Shown: piece by piece, positions 17,881 to 26,052 of the stretch
How the letters are laid out: the number at the start of each line of letters is the position of its first letter
Numbering within the stretch: the first letter of the stretch is position 1
Source of the DNA: an uncultured Bermanella sp.
Lineage (GTDB): Bacteria > Pseudomonadota > Gammaproteobacteria > Pseudomonadales > Oceanobacteraceae
Direction of reading: 5' to 3'
DNA length: 34,827 bases
NCBI GenBank assembly: GCA_913054445.1
Contig: CAJXIK010000001.1
Coordinates: 1-34,827, forward strand
Notes under the pieces: generated by a model
Database searches by the model: none
What the model was told of the DNA's origin: nothing
Seen by the model: only the letters and a program-made list of their open reading frames with translations
Program-made: the position numbers and the translations under genes

Positions 17881-17903
17881 ACGCCTGGAAAGTATCCAGG
17901 CGT
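17881..17903. terminator. Perfect 8-bp hairpin between convergent rraA and rapA
   Basis: ACGCCTGG, a 7-base loop, then CCAGGCGT. It lies 11 bases past rraA and 18 bases before the rapA stop. The bases on either side are not T-rich on the plus strand (ATCTAAATG), so it is terminator-like only in position and strength of stem. Confidence 0.5.
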
Positions 17904-17920
17904 ATCTAAATGACCTACCC

Positions 17921-20617
17921 CTACTGCAAAAAGTTAACCCAAATACACAAGCCCATGAGCTTGGGTTTGGCAGCCTGTAAATAAGCCGCTGATTGCTTGG
18001 CATTTAAGCTTAAGGTATCAATCTCACTCTGATAACTGCCAGGCTCTATTTCCAAAGAGCGGTAGCGCGTCAACTCCCGCTTAGTATTTTCCAGCATAGT
18101 GGCCACCGAGGCCTTAATGGCATCTCCGCTGGTATGGGCCGCCAGTTTTTCACTGAGGCTAATGGCTCTGACGATCTCGGGCCACTTCATGCTGATGATT
18201 TCTTGAGCCATCTCTTTATTGATGAATTCGCTGTTGTCGCGCATGGCGTCTAGATCCAACACTCGGCTCATGTTCTTGAGTTCATCGCTGATGGTGTAGT
18301 GGCGGGTCTGCGGCGCGAGGTAGCGGTTCAGTTCTAAGCGGCCCGGCCCCTGTGCCTTAATCTGATAGTGTGCCTCTACAAATACCTGACCGTTCTTATA
18401 GTTTTCGTCCTTGAAGAGGGTGCAGGCGGTGAAGGCGTGACCAGATGCTTCTAGGTCATCGATGATGCCTTTTATCCATGGGTGATCCCAGGATATAAAT
18501 TCAAGGTCCTCACGCAACGAGGCCTGCTGACGGTCGAAGGTGATGGTAGCCTTGTCATCGCGTAAATTATTGATGAAAGAAAAGGGGCAGTTTTCCTGGG
18601 GGCTAATGATAATGTTTTGCGCGCTGGCTTGTTCGGTATCTATGTGCGCGTTATCGAAAATATTAAGCAGGGTATTTTTAAGCTTTCCCTGGTCATCATC
18701 GGCGCTTTTAATGGAGTCCAGCAGGTGAGCGATGCGCTCTTCCTGATAGGAGTGCTGCTCCAATAAGCGGTCACGGCCCTGCTCGATCTCGGCCAACAGC
18801 TGAATGCTGGCCTGCTGGCATTGGACGATAACGGCCTCTGCTTGCTCGCCGCTGGCCAGCATCTCATCAATCTCTATGCTGTACGCCTCATAGATGGGGG
18901 AGGCCGCCGGGTTAGGCTGGGTAAACATGTCGAAGCCATGGTGATACAGGGCCGCCAACCTGGCCTGTGCGCTCTTGGATTGCAGTGGCACATGGATATA
19001 AATATCGCTGCCCTGGCCGATGCGATCTAAGCGGCCGATGCGTTGATCCACTAGGTCGGGGTGATTGGGCAAATCGAATAAGACCAAGTGTTGTGCGTGC
19101 TGGAAGTTTCGGCCCTCACCACCAATCTCGCTGCACACCAGTACTTGCAGGCCATCAGGTTCGACAAATTGAGCGGCTATTTGATCGCGCTCTATTAAGC
19201 TGTAATGCTCATGGAAGGCACCAGATTGAATCTGGGTTTGTTGGTTAATTTGCTGGCTGATGTGTTGCGCATCATCGGCTAGCTGGCAAATTAGGAGCAC
19301 TTTTTGCTGCCCCTGCTGAGGCAGCCATGCCAGCAGCCATTCTAGGTTGGTCTGCTCTTTTAGGTGATAAAACTCACTGTGGCGCTGGGGGAAGCCCGCT
19401 ATGGTGCGGCGGGTGTTGCGATAAACCATTCGACCGGTGCCGTAGCGGTCGGCCATCCAGTCGATGAAGGTGCTCTCACTCTCTGAGCTGCCGATGCTGT
19501 CTTGGGCTAACGCCAGTAGCTTGTCATCTTGCAATTTACCAATTTGATCCATAGAGGCTGCTAGGCCATCCATTTCGATGGCGTCCACGATCTCGCTCAC
19601 CAGTCCGTATTGCTGCTCTTCCTGTAGGAATTGATCTAGGTTGCAGAAACGCAATGGGTCCAATAGGTGCAAGCGCGCGAAGTGACTTTCCACTCCCAGT
19701 TGCTCTGGCGTGGCGGTCAACAACAACACTCCGGTGCTGACTTTCGATAAAGCCAGCGCAGACTGATAGGCCTTAGATTGCCATTGCAAACGGTGGCTTT
19801 CATCTATGACCATCATGTCCCATTGGGTTTTCTGGGCCTGATCTAGGTACCGGCTGTGATTGAGCCAATCGAAATTACACAGCGCCACCTGCACCTGATT
19901 AAACGGGTTGTCGCTGTCCTGCTGAGCGCAATACTCATCATCTATGAGGGTGCAGTCTAGGTTAAACTTACGCTTCATTTCCACCAGCCACTGGTTAACC
20001 AAGGATGCAGGCACGCAGATGAGGATGCGCTGGGCGCGGCCACTCATCATGAGTTGGTGAATAACCAGGCCAGCCTCGATGGTTTTACCCAGCCCCACCT
20101 CATCGGCCAGCAGGGCCCTGGGCAAGGGCATCTTGAGTATTTGCTGGGCGACATCGTATTGATGGGGAATGATGTTAATCTTGGGGCCCACGAAGCCATG
20201 GCATAACTTACCCTGGTGCTCGGTGGTGGCCTGCAGGAAGTTACGGTATAGATCGAACCACTTAAAGCTGCCAATCTGACCGCTTTGCAGGCGATCTAGC
20301 GGGCTTACCTTGCCTTGATCGCTGTCTAGCTCGCTCTCGCAGATGCTGTCGTCTGCGCCGAAACGGTATTGCAATACACCGCGCTTCTCTTCGAGGGCGG
20401 TCACGGCCACGGTTTGTCCATTGGCCAGTATGATACTGTCACCCACGGTAAAGCGGCAGCGAATCAGAGGGGTGGTGCCAATTGAATAGAGGCGGCTGCA
20501 TTCAGCCAGAGGAAATTCTATGGTGACGCGGCGATGTTCGATGTCACTGACGATGCCCAAGCCGAGTTCAGGTTCAGCCAAGCTGAGCCACCGTTGTCCA
20601 CAAATAAACTGAGTCAT
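17921..20617 (-). CDS. rapA: RNA polymerase-associated SWI2/SNF2 ATPase RapA (HepA)
   Basis: Binds RNA polymerase and recycles it during transcription. In the 898-residue protein an N-terminal Tudor-like region precedes the SWI2/SNF2 motor: motif I DEVGLGKT at 172-179, PASLVNQW (203-210), DESH at 272-275, LLLTATPEQLG (motif III), and in the second lobe CSEIGGEGRNFQ and DQRIGRLDRIGQG. The C-terminal domain is Gln-rich and less conserved. It is about 70 residues shorter than E. coli RapA (968), mainly a difference in linker and C-terminal length; all motor motifs are intact. It is convergent with rraA, and an HDOD gene lies upstream on the same strand, 49 bases away. Confidence 0.95.
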   Translation of the reverse strand: MTQFICGQRWLSLAEPELGLGIVSDIEHRRVTIEFPLAECSRLYSIGTTPLIRCRFTVGDSIILANGQTVAVTALEEKRGVLQYRFGADDSICESELDSDQGKVSPLDRLQSGQIGSFKWFDLYRNFLQATTEHQGKLCHGFVGPKINIIPHQYDVAQQILKMPLPRALLADEVGLGKTIEAGLVIHQLMMSGRAQRILICVPASLVNQWLVEMKRKFNLDCTLIDDEYCAQQDSDNPFNQVQVALCNFDWLNHSRYLDQAQKTQWDMMVIDESHRLQWQSKAYQSALALSKVSTGVLLLTATPEQLGVESHFARLHLLDPLRFCNLDQFLQEEQQYGLVSEIVDAIEMDGLAASMDQIGKLQDDKLLALAQDSIGSSESESTFIDWMADRYGTGRMVYRNTRRTIAGFPQRHSEFYHLKEQTNLEWLLAWLPQQGQQKVLLICQLADDAQHISQQINQQTQIQSGAFHEHYSLIERDQIAAQFVEPDGLQVLVCSEIGGEGRNFQHAQHLVLFDLPNHPDLVDQRIGRLDRIGQGSDIYIHVPLQSKSAQARLAALYHHGFDMFTQPNPAASPIYEAYSIEIDEMLASGEQAEAVIVQCQQASIQLLAEIEQGRDRLLEQHSYQEERIAHLLDSIKSADDDQGKLKNTLLNIFDNAHIDTEQASAQNIIISPQENCPFSFINNLRDDKATITFDRQQASLREDLEFISWDHPWIKGIIDDLEASGHAFTACTLFKDENYKNGQVFVEAHYQIKAQGPGRLELNRYLAPQTRHYTISDELKNMSRVLDLDAMRDNSEFINKEMAQEIISMKWPEIVRAISLSEKLAAHTSGDAIKASVATMLENTKRELTRYRSLEIEPGSYQSEIDTLSLNAKQSAAYLQAAKPKLMGLCIWVNFLQ

Positions 20618-20666
20618 ATTCCCCCCATTAACGAGGGCCGGATATTATCATTTAGTGGCGCTGGCC

Positions 20667-21503
20667 TCAGCTTTTAATTTCAGACATTTTCTTTTTAATG
20701 CCCACCTCAAAGCGACGGTACATACCTTCGGTCATCTTAAGCTCGTCGAATATGGGGTCTTTTATGATTTCCCATTCGTGATTATTGACACACTGAGCCA
20801 GGTAGCCAGGTAAGCGGGCGATTTGTTCGGCAATTTTTAACACTAATAGCAGTTCGCCCGCTTCGTCTTTTTTCTCAATTTGGGTAATGATTTTATCTGG
20901 GTCATGATGCACGTGTATGCACTTGCCGATGGCACCACTTAAACCCCAGCTGGCAGATAACTGGGCACCCATGGCCGCGTGCGATGTGCCTAAGTGCTGC
21001 CGTTCATGTTCGCTAATTTGACCCGTTTCGTCAAAGTAGGCGGCCTTTATGACCTTAGGGTAGCCTTTACAGGTTTGGTTTAATATGGCCATGCCGGCGT
21101 TGTGGAAGATAGCCGTCGTGTAGCTTTCATCGGTGGCGGCGATATCTAATTCCTTGCTAATTAGCACTGAGATCACCGCCACTTTTAAACTGGTTTTCCA
21201 TAAGACGCTTAAGAGTTTGTCCTTGCCAGCAAAAATGGTGGTGCGCAATAATCGACCGGTGGTGAGATTGACGATGCGGTGCATGCCCAGCATGCGCACG
21301 GCTTCTTCGGCACTCTTAATTTCACGCACTAGGCTAAAATAGGGCGCATTAATGGTGGCTAATACCTCCTTATAGAGTTCAGGGTGCTGTGTAATTATCT
21401 GCGCTATGGCATTAAGATCATTTTTAGCGTCTTTTATCTCTAAAAGTACGGGGGGGATCTCGGGTAATGGAACGGATGGCGCCGCTGATTCAGTTTCCGC
21501 CAT
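20667..21503 (-). CDS. HDOD domain protein
   Basis: A 278-residue protein made mostly of one HDOD domain (about 12-215): IPPVLLEIKDAKNDL at the start, LGMHRIVNLTTG and FHNAGMAILNQ in the middle, and HVHHD near 196. HDOD is a non-catalytic relative of the HD phosphohydrolase fold and is usually found in signalling proteins that respond to second messengers or control motility and gene expression. No receiver, GGDEF or EAL domain is fused here. TAGGAG lies before the ATG. It stands upstream of rapA on the same strand and divergent from the radical SAM gene. The specific function is unknown. Confidence 0.88.
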   Translation of the reverse strand: MAETESAAPSVPLPEIPPVLLEIKDAKNDLNAIAQIITQHPELYKEVLATINAPYFSLVREIKSAEEAVRMLGMHRIVNLTTGRLLRTTIFAGKDKLLSVLWKTSLKVAVISVLISKELDIAATDESYTTAIFHNAGMAILNQTCKGYPKVIKAAYFDETGQISEHERQHLGTSHAAMGAQLSASWGLSGAIGKCIHVHHDPDKIITQIEKKDEAGELLLVLKIAEQIARLPGYLAQCVNNHEWEIIKDPIFDELKMTEGMYRRFEVGIKKKMSEIKS

Positions 21504-21598
21504 GTTTTACTCTCCTAAATAGCTGTTATCAGTATAGGAGGTTTGCAGAAATTCGTGTGGGCGTGCGAAAATAAAGGCTGATTAAGAGGTAAGTTTTT

Positions 21599-22483
21599 AT
21601 GTTGTCCTATATTGAACCTGTTTTTAGACCGCCCAGCGAAGCTCATTCGCTTATTTTACAGGTGACCAATGGCTGTTCCTGGAATAACTGTACGTTTTGT
21701 GAGATGTACACAGAGGAGCAAAAGAAGTTCCGTCCCACCCAGCAAGATAAGGTATTTTCAGATATAGCGGCGGCGGCAAGATCGGTGGTGCCCTTCGAGA
21801 AGGTGTTTCTAGCCGATGGCGATGCCATGGTGCTGTCCATGCGCAAATTAACGGCTATCTTACAAGAAATACGCACTAAAATGCCTTGGGTAAAGCGCGT
21901 GTCTTCTTATTGCCTGCCACGAAACCTCAATAAAAAATCGGTGGAGGATCTCAAACAGCTGAAGGCATTGGGCCTCGATATTCTTTTCGTGGGCTGTGAG
22001 TCGGGTGATGACCAAGTGTTAGAGGGGGTCAGTAAGGGCGAAACTTACGCCACTCAAAAGGATGCTCTGCTTAAAATTAAGCAGGCGGGGCTGCGTACTT
22101 CGGTGATGATTCTAAACGGCCTAGGGGGGCGGGCACTCTCCGAGCAGCACGCCATTAATTCTGCACGCTTAATGAATGAATGCCAACCAGACTACTTGTC
22201 CACCCTAGTCGTGAGCTTCCCCACGGGGGAAGAAAGGTTTAGGGCAGGTTTTACAGAATCCTGGCAGGCCTTGCAGCAAAGAGATCTATTCTTGGAGTTA
22301 AGATGTTTCATAAGCCATTTAGAGTTGCAGAATACCGTCTTCAGGAGTGACCATGCCTCCAACTATTTACCGCTAAAGGGCAACTTGGGTGTCGATAAGC
22401 AGGCCTTACTAGAAAAACTAGACATGGCCTTGCATCACCCAGAACAGGTGCAGTTAAGGCAAGAATGGCAGCGGGGGCTGTAA
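21599..22483 (+). CDS. Radical SAM protein with a CX4CX2C cluster motif
   Basis: A 294-residue radical SAM enzyme of unknown substrate. The cluster-binding cysteines are C26, C31 and C34 in CSWNNCTFCEMY, so the spacing is CX4CX2C instead of the usual CX3CX2C. The next conserved parts are FLADGDAM (about 70), SYCLPRNL, LFVGCESGDD (SAM-binding GxES-like) and MILNGLGG. I recall the same CSWNxCTFC spelling in Pseudomonas homologues, so it looks like a family trait, not a mutation. It overlaps the following DUF1285 gene by one base (TAATG), which implies translational coupling. No second Fe-S motif (SPASM) is visible. Confidence 0.88.
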   Translation: MLSYIEPVFRPPSEAHSLILQVTNGCSWNNCTFCEMYTEEQKKFRPTQQDKVFSDIAAAARSVVPFEKVFLADGDAMVLSMRKLTAILQEIRTKMPWVKRVSSYCLPRNLNKKSVEDLKQLKALGLDILFVGCESGDDQVLEGVSKGETYATQKDALLKIKQAGLRTSVMILNGLGGRALSEQHAINSARLMNECQPDYLSTLVVSFPTGEERFRAGFTESWQALQQRDLFLELRCFISHLELQNTVFRSDHASNYLPLKGNLGVDKQALLEKLDMALHHPEQVQLRQEWQRGL

Positions 22484-23022
22484 TGGAAGAATCGCACGAC
22501 ATAATGACTCTGGCCGCTCAGCTGGGTCGCTTCGAGGACATGAAGACGCAATTACCGCCGGTAAATGACTGGCACCCTGAACTATCAGGGGACATGGACA
22601 TGCTTATTAAAAAAGATGGCACTTGGCTGCATGAGGGCGATGCCATCAAGAGAGAGAAGCTGGTCCGCACCTTCAGCACGATATTAAAGAAAGAAGGGAA
22701 GGATTATTACCTGCTAACCCCAGTTGAAAAATGGCGTATTCAGGTTGAGGATCTGCCGTTTCTAGTGGTGCTGGCCAATATTCGCGGCACAGGCGCAGAC
22801 CAAGCCATCACCTTGATGACCAACGTTGGGGACGAAATAACGCTAGGTAATGCGCATTGTTTGCAACTGGGCAAAAATTCACAGCCCTATGTGGAAATCA
22901 GGCATGGGCTTAACGCCCGCTTAAATCGAAATGTATATTACCAGCTGGCAGAATTGGCGCAGGAAAGTCAAAATGGCCAGTTTGTATTTCACAGTGGCGG
23001 TGCCTGCCATCAAATTGGCTAA
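22483..23022 (+). CDS. DUF1285 domain protein
   Basis: A 179-residue protein of the DUF1285 family (no known function), seen in many proteobacteria. The family features are the N-terminal DMDMLIKKDGTWLHEGDAI, the PVEKWRIQVEDLPFLV segment and the later ARLNRNVYYQLAELA. No signal peptide or membrane segment is apparent. The ATG at 22483 was chosen because it overlaps the TAA of the radical SAM gene (TAATG) and has GGGGG 6 bases upstream; an in-frame ATG at 22504 is an alternative. The coupling suggests that the two proteins act together, but this is inference from order alone. Confidence 0.85.
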   Translation: MEESHDIMTLAAQLGRFEDMKTQLPPVNDWHPELSGDMDMLIKKDGTWLHEGDAIKREKLVRTFSTILKKEGKDYYLLTPVEKWRIQVEDLPFLVVLANIRGTGADQAITLMTNVGDEITLGNAHCLQLGKNSQPYVEIRHGLNARLNRNVYYQLAELAQESQNGQFVFHSGGACHQIG

Positions 23023-23024
23023 CG

Positions 23025-23060
23025 GGTTAATATATGTTCCACGAGGAACAAATATTAACC
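23025..23060. repeat. Long inverted repeat with a parS-like core
   Basis: Arms of 16 bases (GGTTAATATATGTTCC and GGAACAAATATTAACC) match at 15 of 16 positions around an ACGA loop. The middle reads TGTTCCACGAGGAACA, which differs at one central base from the chromosomal parS form TGTTCCACGTGGAACA as I remember it. It begins 2 bases after the DUF1285 stop and could instead be an RNA hairpin. ParB binding is not shown. Confidence 0.5.
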
Positions 23061-23165
23061 AGTTTGGTGATGTCTGTTTTTAATAGCCAGTCGTCACTAA
23101 GTAAGCAGGTTTGTGTATTGAGCTCATGGTATCAATTGAGCACTTCGAAGTTAAACCCACGCCAT

Positions 23166-23200
23166 AAAAAAAGGAGCCAGTAGGCTCCTTTTTTTATTTT
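23166..23200. terminator. Bidirectional intrinsic terminator between DUF1285 gene and etfD
   Basis: GGAGCC and GGCTCC pair around a 4-base loop and are flanked by a run of A on the left and T on the right, giving a T tract after the stem on both strands (TTTTTTTATTTTT on plus, TTTTTTTAT on minus). It lies between two convergent genes and can end both transcripts. Confidence 0.88.
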
Positions 23201-23243
23201 TGCTCAGGGAGCTGTTTAGGCATCCCATCACTGGTGTCGTCAA

Positions 23244-24887
23244 TTACATGTTTGGATAGTTCGGACCACCGGCACCTTCTGGTGTTACCCAAGTGATGTT
23301 TTGGGCAGGGTCTTTGATATCACATGTCTTGCAGTGAACGCAGTTCTGAGAGTTAATCTGGAAGCGTTTTTCGCCTTCTTCATTCTCTATGATCTCGTAC
23401 ACACCGGCAGGGCAGTAACGCTGGGCGGGCTCATCATACAGAGGCAAGTTTTTCGCCAGTGGGATGCTCGCATCGGCCAATTTTAGGTGGCAAGGCTGAT
23501 CTTCGGCATGATTAACGTTACCGATGAACACAGAGTCCAGTTTCGCGAAACTAATCACACCATCGGGCTTAGCGTAATCGATCTTCTTGCATTCGGCGGC
23601 CGGCTTTAAGGTTGCGTAATCCGGCGTAGTATCATGCAGGGTAAATGGCAACGGCAGGAGGTTGTGATGCACATAGTTATAAGCACCCCCTAGGAACATG
23701 CCAAATTTATGCATGGCAGGGCCAAAGTTACGGCTGTTGTGCAAGTCCTTGTATACCCAAGAGCTTTCGAAGGCAGCGCTGAACTCGGTGATTTCATCGT
23801 TGGCACGACCAGCGTCGATGGCGATTATGATCTGCTCGGCGGCGATCATGCCGCTCTTCATGGCGGTATGGGTGCCTTTAATCTTGGAGAAATCCAAGGT
23901 ACCAGCATCACAACCCACCACTAAACCACCTGGGAAAGTCATCTTAGGTAGGCAGTTTAGGCCTCCTTTCGTGATGGCACGAGCGCCGTAAGAGGCACGT
24001 TTACCACCTTCAAGATGCTTCAGTAAAACCGGGTGATGCTTGAGGCGCTGAAATTCATCAAACGGGCTAACATGGGGGTTTGAATAAGACAGGTCGGTGA
24101 TCAGGCCTACCACTACTTGGTTGTTTTCGGCGTGGTACAAGAAGAAGCCACCGGTAGAACCGGATTCAGATAGCGGCCAGCCGGCACCATGTATCACTAA
24201 GCCTTGCTGATGTTTAGCTGGGTCGATGTCCCAAAGTTCCTTGATGCCGATGCCGTAATGCTGGGCATCTTTACCTTCGTCTAGCTTGAACTCAGAGATA
24301 AGCTGCTTGCCTAAATGGCCGCGACAACCTTCAGCAAAAACCGTGTATTTACCACGTAATTCCATGCCAGCCATGTAGCTGTCTTTCTGTTCGCCGGCCT
24401 CAGAGATGCCCATATCGCCGGTGACTATGCCTTTAACGGCACCGTCTTCGACTATGTATTCGGCGGCGGTGAATCCTGGGTAAATTTCGACGCCCAGCTC
24501 TTCGGCTTGCTCACCTAACCAGCGTACAACGTTGCCGAGGCTAACCACGTAATTACCGTCGTTATGCATGGGCTTAGGAATCATCCAGTTAGGCGTCTTA
24601 ATGCCTTTTTGGTCGCTGGTTAAGAAGTAAACTTCATCTTTTTTCACTTCGGTGTTTAAAGGGGCACCCATCTCTTTATAGTTAGGGAACAGCTCTAACA
24701 GAGCGCGATCTTCAATGACGGCACCCGATAATATATGGGCACCCACCTCAGAGCCTTTTTCAACTAGGCAAACACTCAGTTCTTGGCCTTTATCGTTGGC
24801 CAGTTGCTTTAGGCGGATTGCAGTTGACAGGCCAGACGGGCCTCCGCCAATCACGACGACATCGTATTCCATCGCTTCGCGTTCCAT
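23244..24887 (-). CDS. etfD: Electron transfer flavoprotein-ubiquinone oxidoreductase
   Basis: Inner-membrane-associated flavoprotein that takes electrons from reduced ETF and gives them to ubiquinone. The 547-residue protein starts MEREAMEYDVVVIGGGPSGLS, so the FAD-binding GxGxxG lies near residue 14-19; the conserved CRGHLGKQL, the quinone-binding middle and the C-terminal 4Fe-4S set (YCPAGVYE and CVHCKTCDIKDP) are all present. The start ATG 24887 has GGAG about 7 bases upstream; an upstream in-frame ATG at 24917 is less likely. It is divergent from etfBA, and the three form one functional unit for acyl-CoA, dimethylglycine or similar dehydrogenases. It is followed by a bidirectional terminator. 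Confidence 0.96.
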   Translation of the reverse strand: MEREAMEYDVVVIGGGPSGLSTAIRLKQLANDKGQELSVCLVEKGSEVGAHILSGAVIEDRALLELFPNYKEMGAPLNTEVKKDEVYFLTSDQKGIKTPNWMIPKPMHNDGNYVVSLGNVVRWLGEQAEELGVEIYPGFTAAEYIVEDGAVKGIVTGDMGISEAGEQKDSYMAGMELRGKYTVFAEGCRGHLGKQLISEFKLDEGKDAQHYGIGIKELWDIDPAKHQQGLVIHGAGWPLSESGSTGGFFLYHAENNQVVVGLITDLSYSNPHVSPFDEFQRLKHHPVLLKHLEGGKRASYGARAITKGGLNCLPKMTFPGGLVVGCDAGTLDFSKIKGTHTAMKSGMIAAEQIIIAIDAGRANDEITEFSAAFESSWVYKDLHNSRNFGPAMHKFGMFLGGAYNYVHHNLLPLPFTLHDTTPDYATLKPAAECKKIDYAKPDGVISFAKLDSVFIGNVNHAEDQPCHLKLADASIPLAKNLPLYDEPAQRYCPAGVYEIIENEEGEKRFQINSQNCVHCKTCDIKDPAQNITWVTPEGAGGPNYPNM

Positions 24888-24976
24888 TGAACTCTCCTCA
24901 AAATATAAAGCTAACAACCCTAATCACTGGGTTGCGTGTCAATTTAGGCCAGGTTAGCCAGAAAAAAAGTGGGCAT

Positions 24977-25005
24977 AGTATACGGGCTCTGATTGTGATA
25001 GCCAA
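24977..25005 (-). promoter_or_regulatory. Putative sigma70 promoter of etfD
   Basis: On the minus strand TTGGCT (25000-25005) and TATACT (24977-24982) are 17 bases apart. Transcription would start near 24970. Confidence 0.55.
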
Positions 25006-25065
25006 ACATAAAACAACAGGCGTGCGGCGACAATAGGTGGGCGAATACAAAGAATCACGATTCCA

Positions 25066-25080
25066 TAGTATTACATACTA
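25066..25080. promoter_or_regulatory. Perfect 6-3-6 palindrome beside the PsrA-like site
   Basis: TAGTAT TAC ATACTA is an exact inverted repeat that ends 2 bases before the PsrA-like operator. A second operator or part of a compound one is possible; no regulator is recognised for it. Confidence 0.35.
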
Positions 25081-25082
25081 GC

Positions 25083-25102
25083 ATTCAAACAACTGTTTGA
25101 AT
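25083..25102. promoter_or_regulatory. PsrA-like operator in the etf control region
   Basis: ATTCAAAC and GTTTGAAT form a perfect 8-bp inverted repeat with a 4-base spacer. It fits the P. aeruginosa PsrA rule (G/C)AAAC-N2-4-GTTT(G/C) and its longer TTCAAAC form in other gammaproteobacteria, as I recall them. PsrA is a TetR-type repressor released by long-chain acyl-CoA or fatty acids, and ETF genes fit its regulon. A weak minus-strand promoter (TTGTTT-16-TACTAT) overlaps the site. Confidence 0.65.
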
Positions 25103-25185
25103 ACAATCCCGAGCACAAAAGTTAGCCAGGTAGCGAATCATAAATACGCCTAGAGCCTAGCCGACCAGCTCTGTAGATATTGACT

Positions 25186-25204
25186 TGAACTGGTAACAAG
25201 TTCA
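25186..25204. promoter_or_regulatory. Inverted repeat upstream of the etfBA promoter
   Basis: TGAACT, 7 bases, AGTTCA. It lies just before the suggested etfBA -35 at 25210. It is of the size of a TetR- or GntR-type operator, but the binder is unknown. Confidence 0.3.
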
Positions 25205-25209
25205 GTATG

Positions 25210-25238
25210 TTGCGCCGTAATAGACTGGTTGGTATATA
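25210..25238 (+). promoter_or_regulatory. Possible sigma70 promoter of etfBA
   Basis: TTGCGC (25210-25215) and TATATA (25233-25238) are 17 bases apart. The -35 is poor, so confidence is limited. Confidence 0.35.
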
Positions 25239-25302
25239 ACGTTTCTAATTTTTATGCCAAGTCTACTTAATCTTTAAATTCACTCAATTTGACGGAGAAT
25301 CT

Positions 25303-26052
25303 ATGAAGGTTCTTGTTGCTGTTAAGCGTGTCATCGACTACAACGTTAAAGTACGCGTTAAAGCCGATAATACCGATGTTGATCTAGCCAATGTAAAAAT
25401 GGCTATGAACCCATTCTGCGAAATCGCGGTTGAAGAAGCGGTTCGCCTAAAAGAAAAGGGCGTTGCCACCGAGATTGTGGTTGTCTCCATAGGCCCTAAA
25501 GTGGCTCAGGAGCAGATCCGTACCTCTCTAGCACTGGGTGCCGATCGCGGTATCCTAGTAGAAACAGAAGAAAAGCTTGAATCTCTTGCTGTTGCTAAAA
25601 TCCTCAAAGCGATTGTTGAAAAAGAACAGCCTCAACTGGTTATTCTTGGTAAGCAATCCATCGATAACGACAACAACCAGACTGGCCAGATGCTGGGCGC
25701 GTTGACTGGCATGCCACAGGGCACATTTGCCTCTGAAGTGGTGGTCGAGGGTGACAAGGTTAATGTTACTCGCGAGATCGACAGCGGTCTGCGTACCGTT
25801 GGTCTGACTCTGCCGGCCATCGTCACCAGTGACCTACGCTTAAACGAGCCTCGTTACGCGTCTTTGCCAAACATCATGAAAGCCAAGCGTAAGCCTTTAG
25901 AGGTGGTTAGCACAGGTGATCTTGGTGTTGAGATTAAATCAACGCAAACCCTCGTTAAGGTAACACCACCAGCAGAACGCTCTGCCGGTATTAAGGTTGC
26001 TAGCGTCGATGAGCTGGTTGAGAAACTTAAAAACGAAGCGAAGGTACTGTAA
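25303..26052 (+). CDS. etfB: Electron transfer flavoprotein beta subunit
   Basis: Beta subunit of the soluble FAD/AMP-containing ETF, which carries electrons from acyl-CoA dehydrogenases to EtfD. The 249-residue protein starts MKVLVAVKRVIDYNVKVRVK and contains the family's AMP-binding LVILGKQSIDNDNNQTGQML (about 110-130) and the recognition-loop region TSDLRLNEPRYASLPNIMKAK (near 180-200). GGAG precedes the ATG. Its TAA overlaps the ATG of etfA (TAATG), so the two subunits are translationally coupled. It is divergent from etfD. Confidence 0.97.
   Translation: MKVLVAVKRVIDYNVKVRVKADNTDVDLANVKMAMNPFCEIAVEEAVRLKEKGVATEIVVVSIGPKVAQEQIRTSLALGADRGILVETEEKLESLAVAKILKAIVEKEQPQLVILGKQSIDNDNNQTGQMLGALTGMPQGTFASEVVVEGDKVNVTREIDSGLRTVGLTLPAIVTSDLRLNEPRYASLPNIMKAKRKPLEVVSTGDLGVEIKSTQTLVKVTPPAERSAGIKVASVDELVEKLKNEAKVL

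Larger units (their letters stand above)
24888..25302. other. Divergent control region between etfD and etfBA
   Basis: This 415-base gap holds no credible gene. It contains, from left to right, a sigma70-like promoter for etfD (24977-25005), a 15-bp palindrome (25066-25080), a PsrA-like operator (25083-25102), a 6-7-6 dyad (25186-25204) and a possible promoter for etfBA (25210-25238). Leaders of roughly 80 bases (etfD) and 60 bases (etfBA) follow. Confidence 0.7.
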
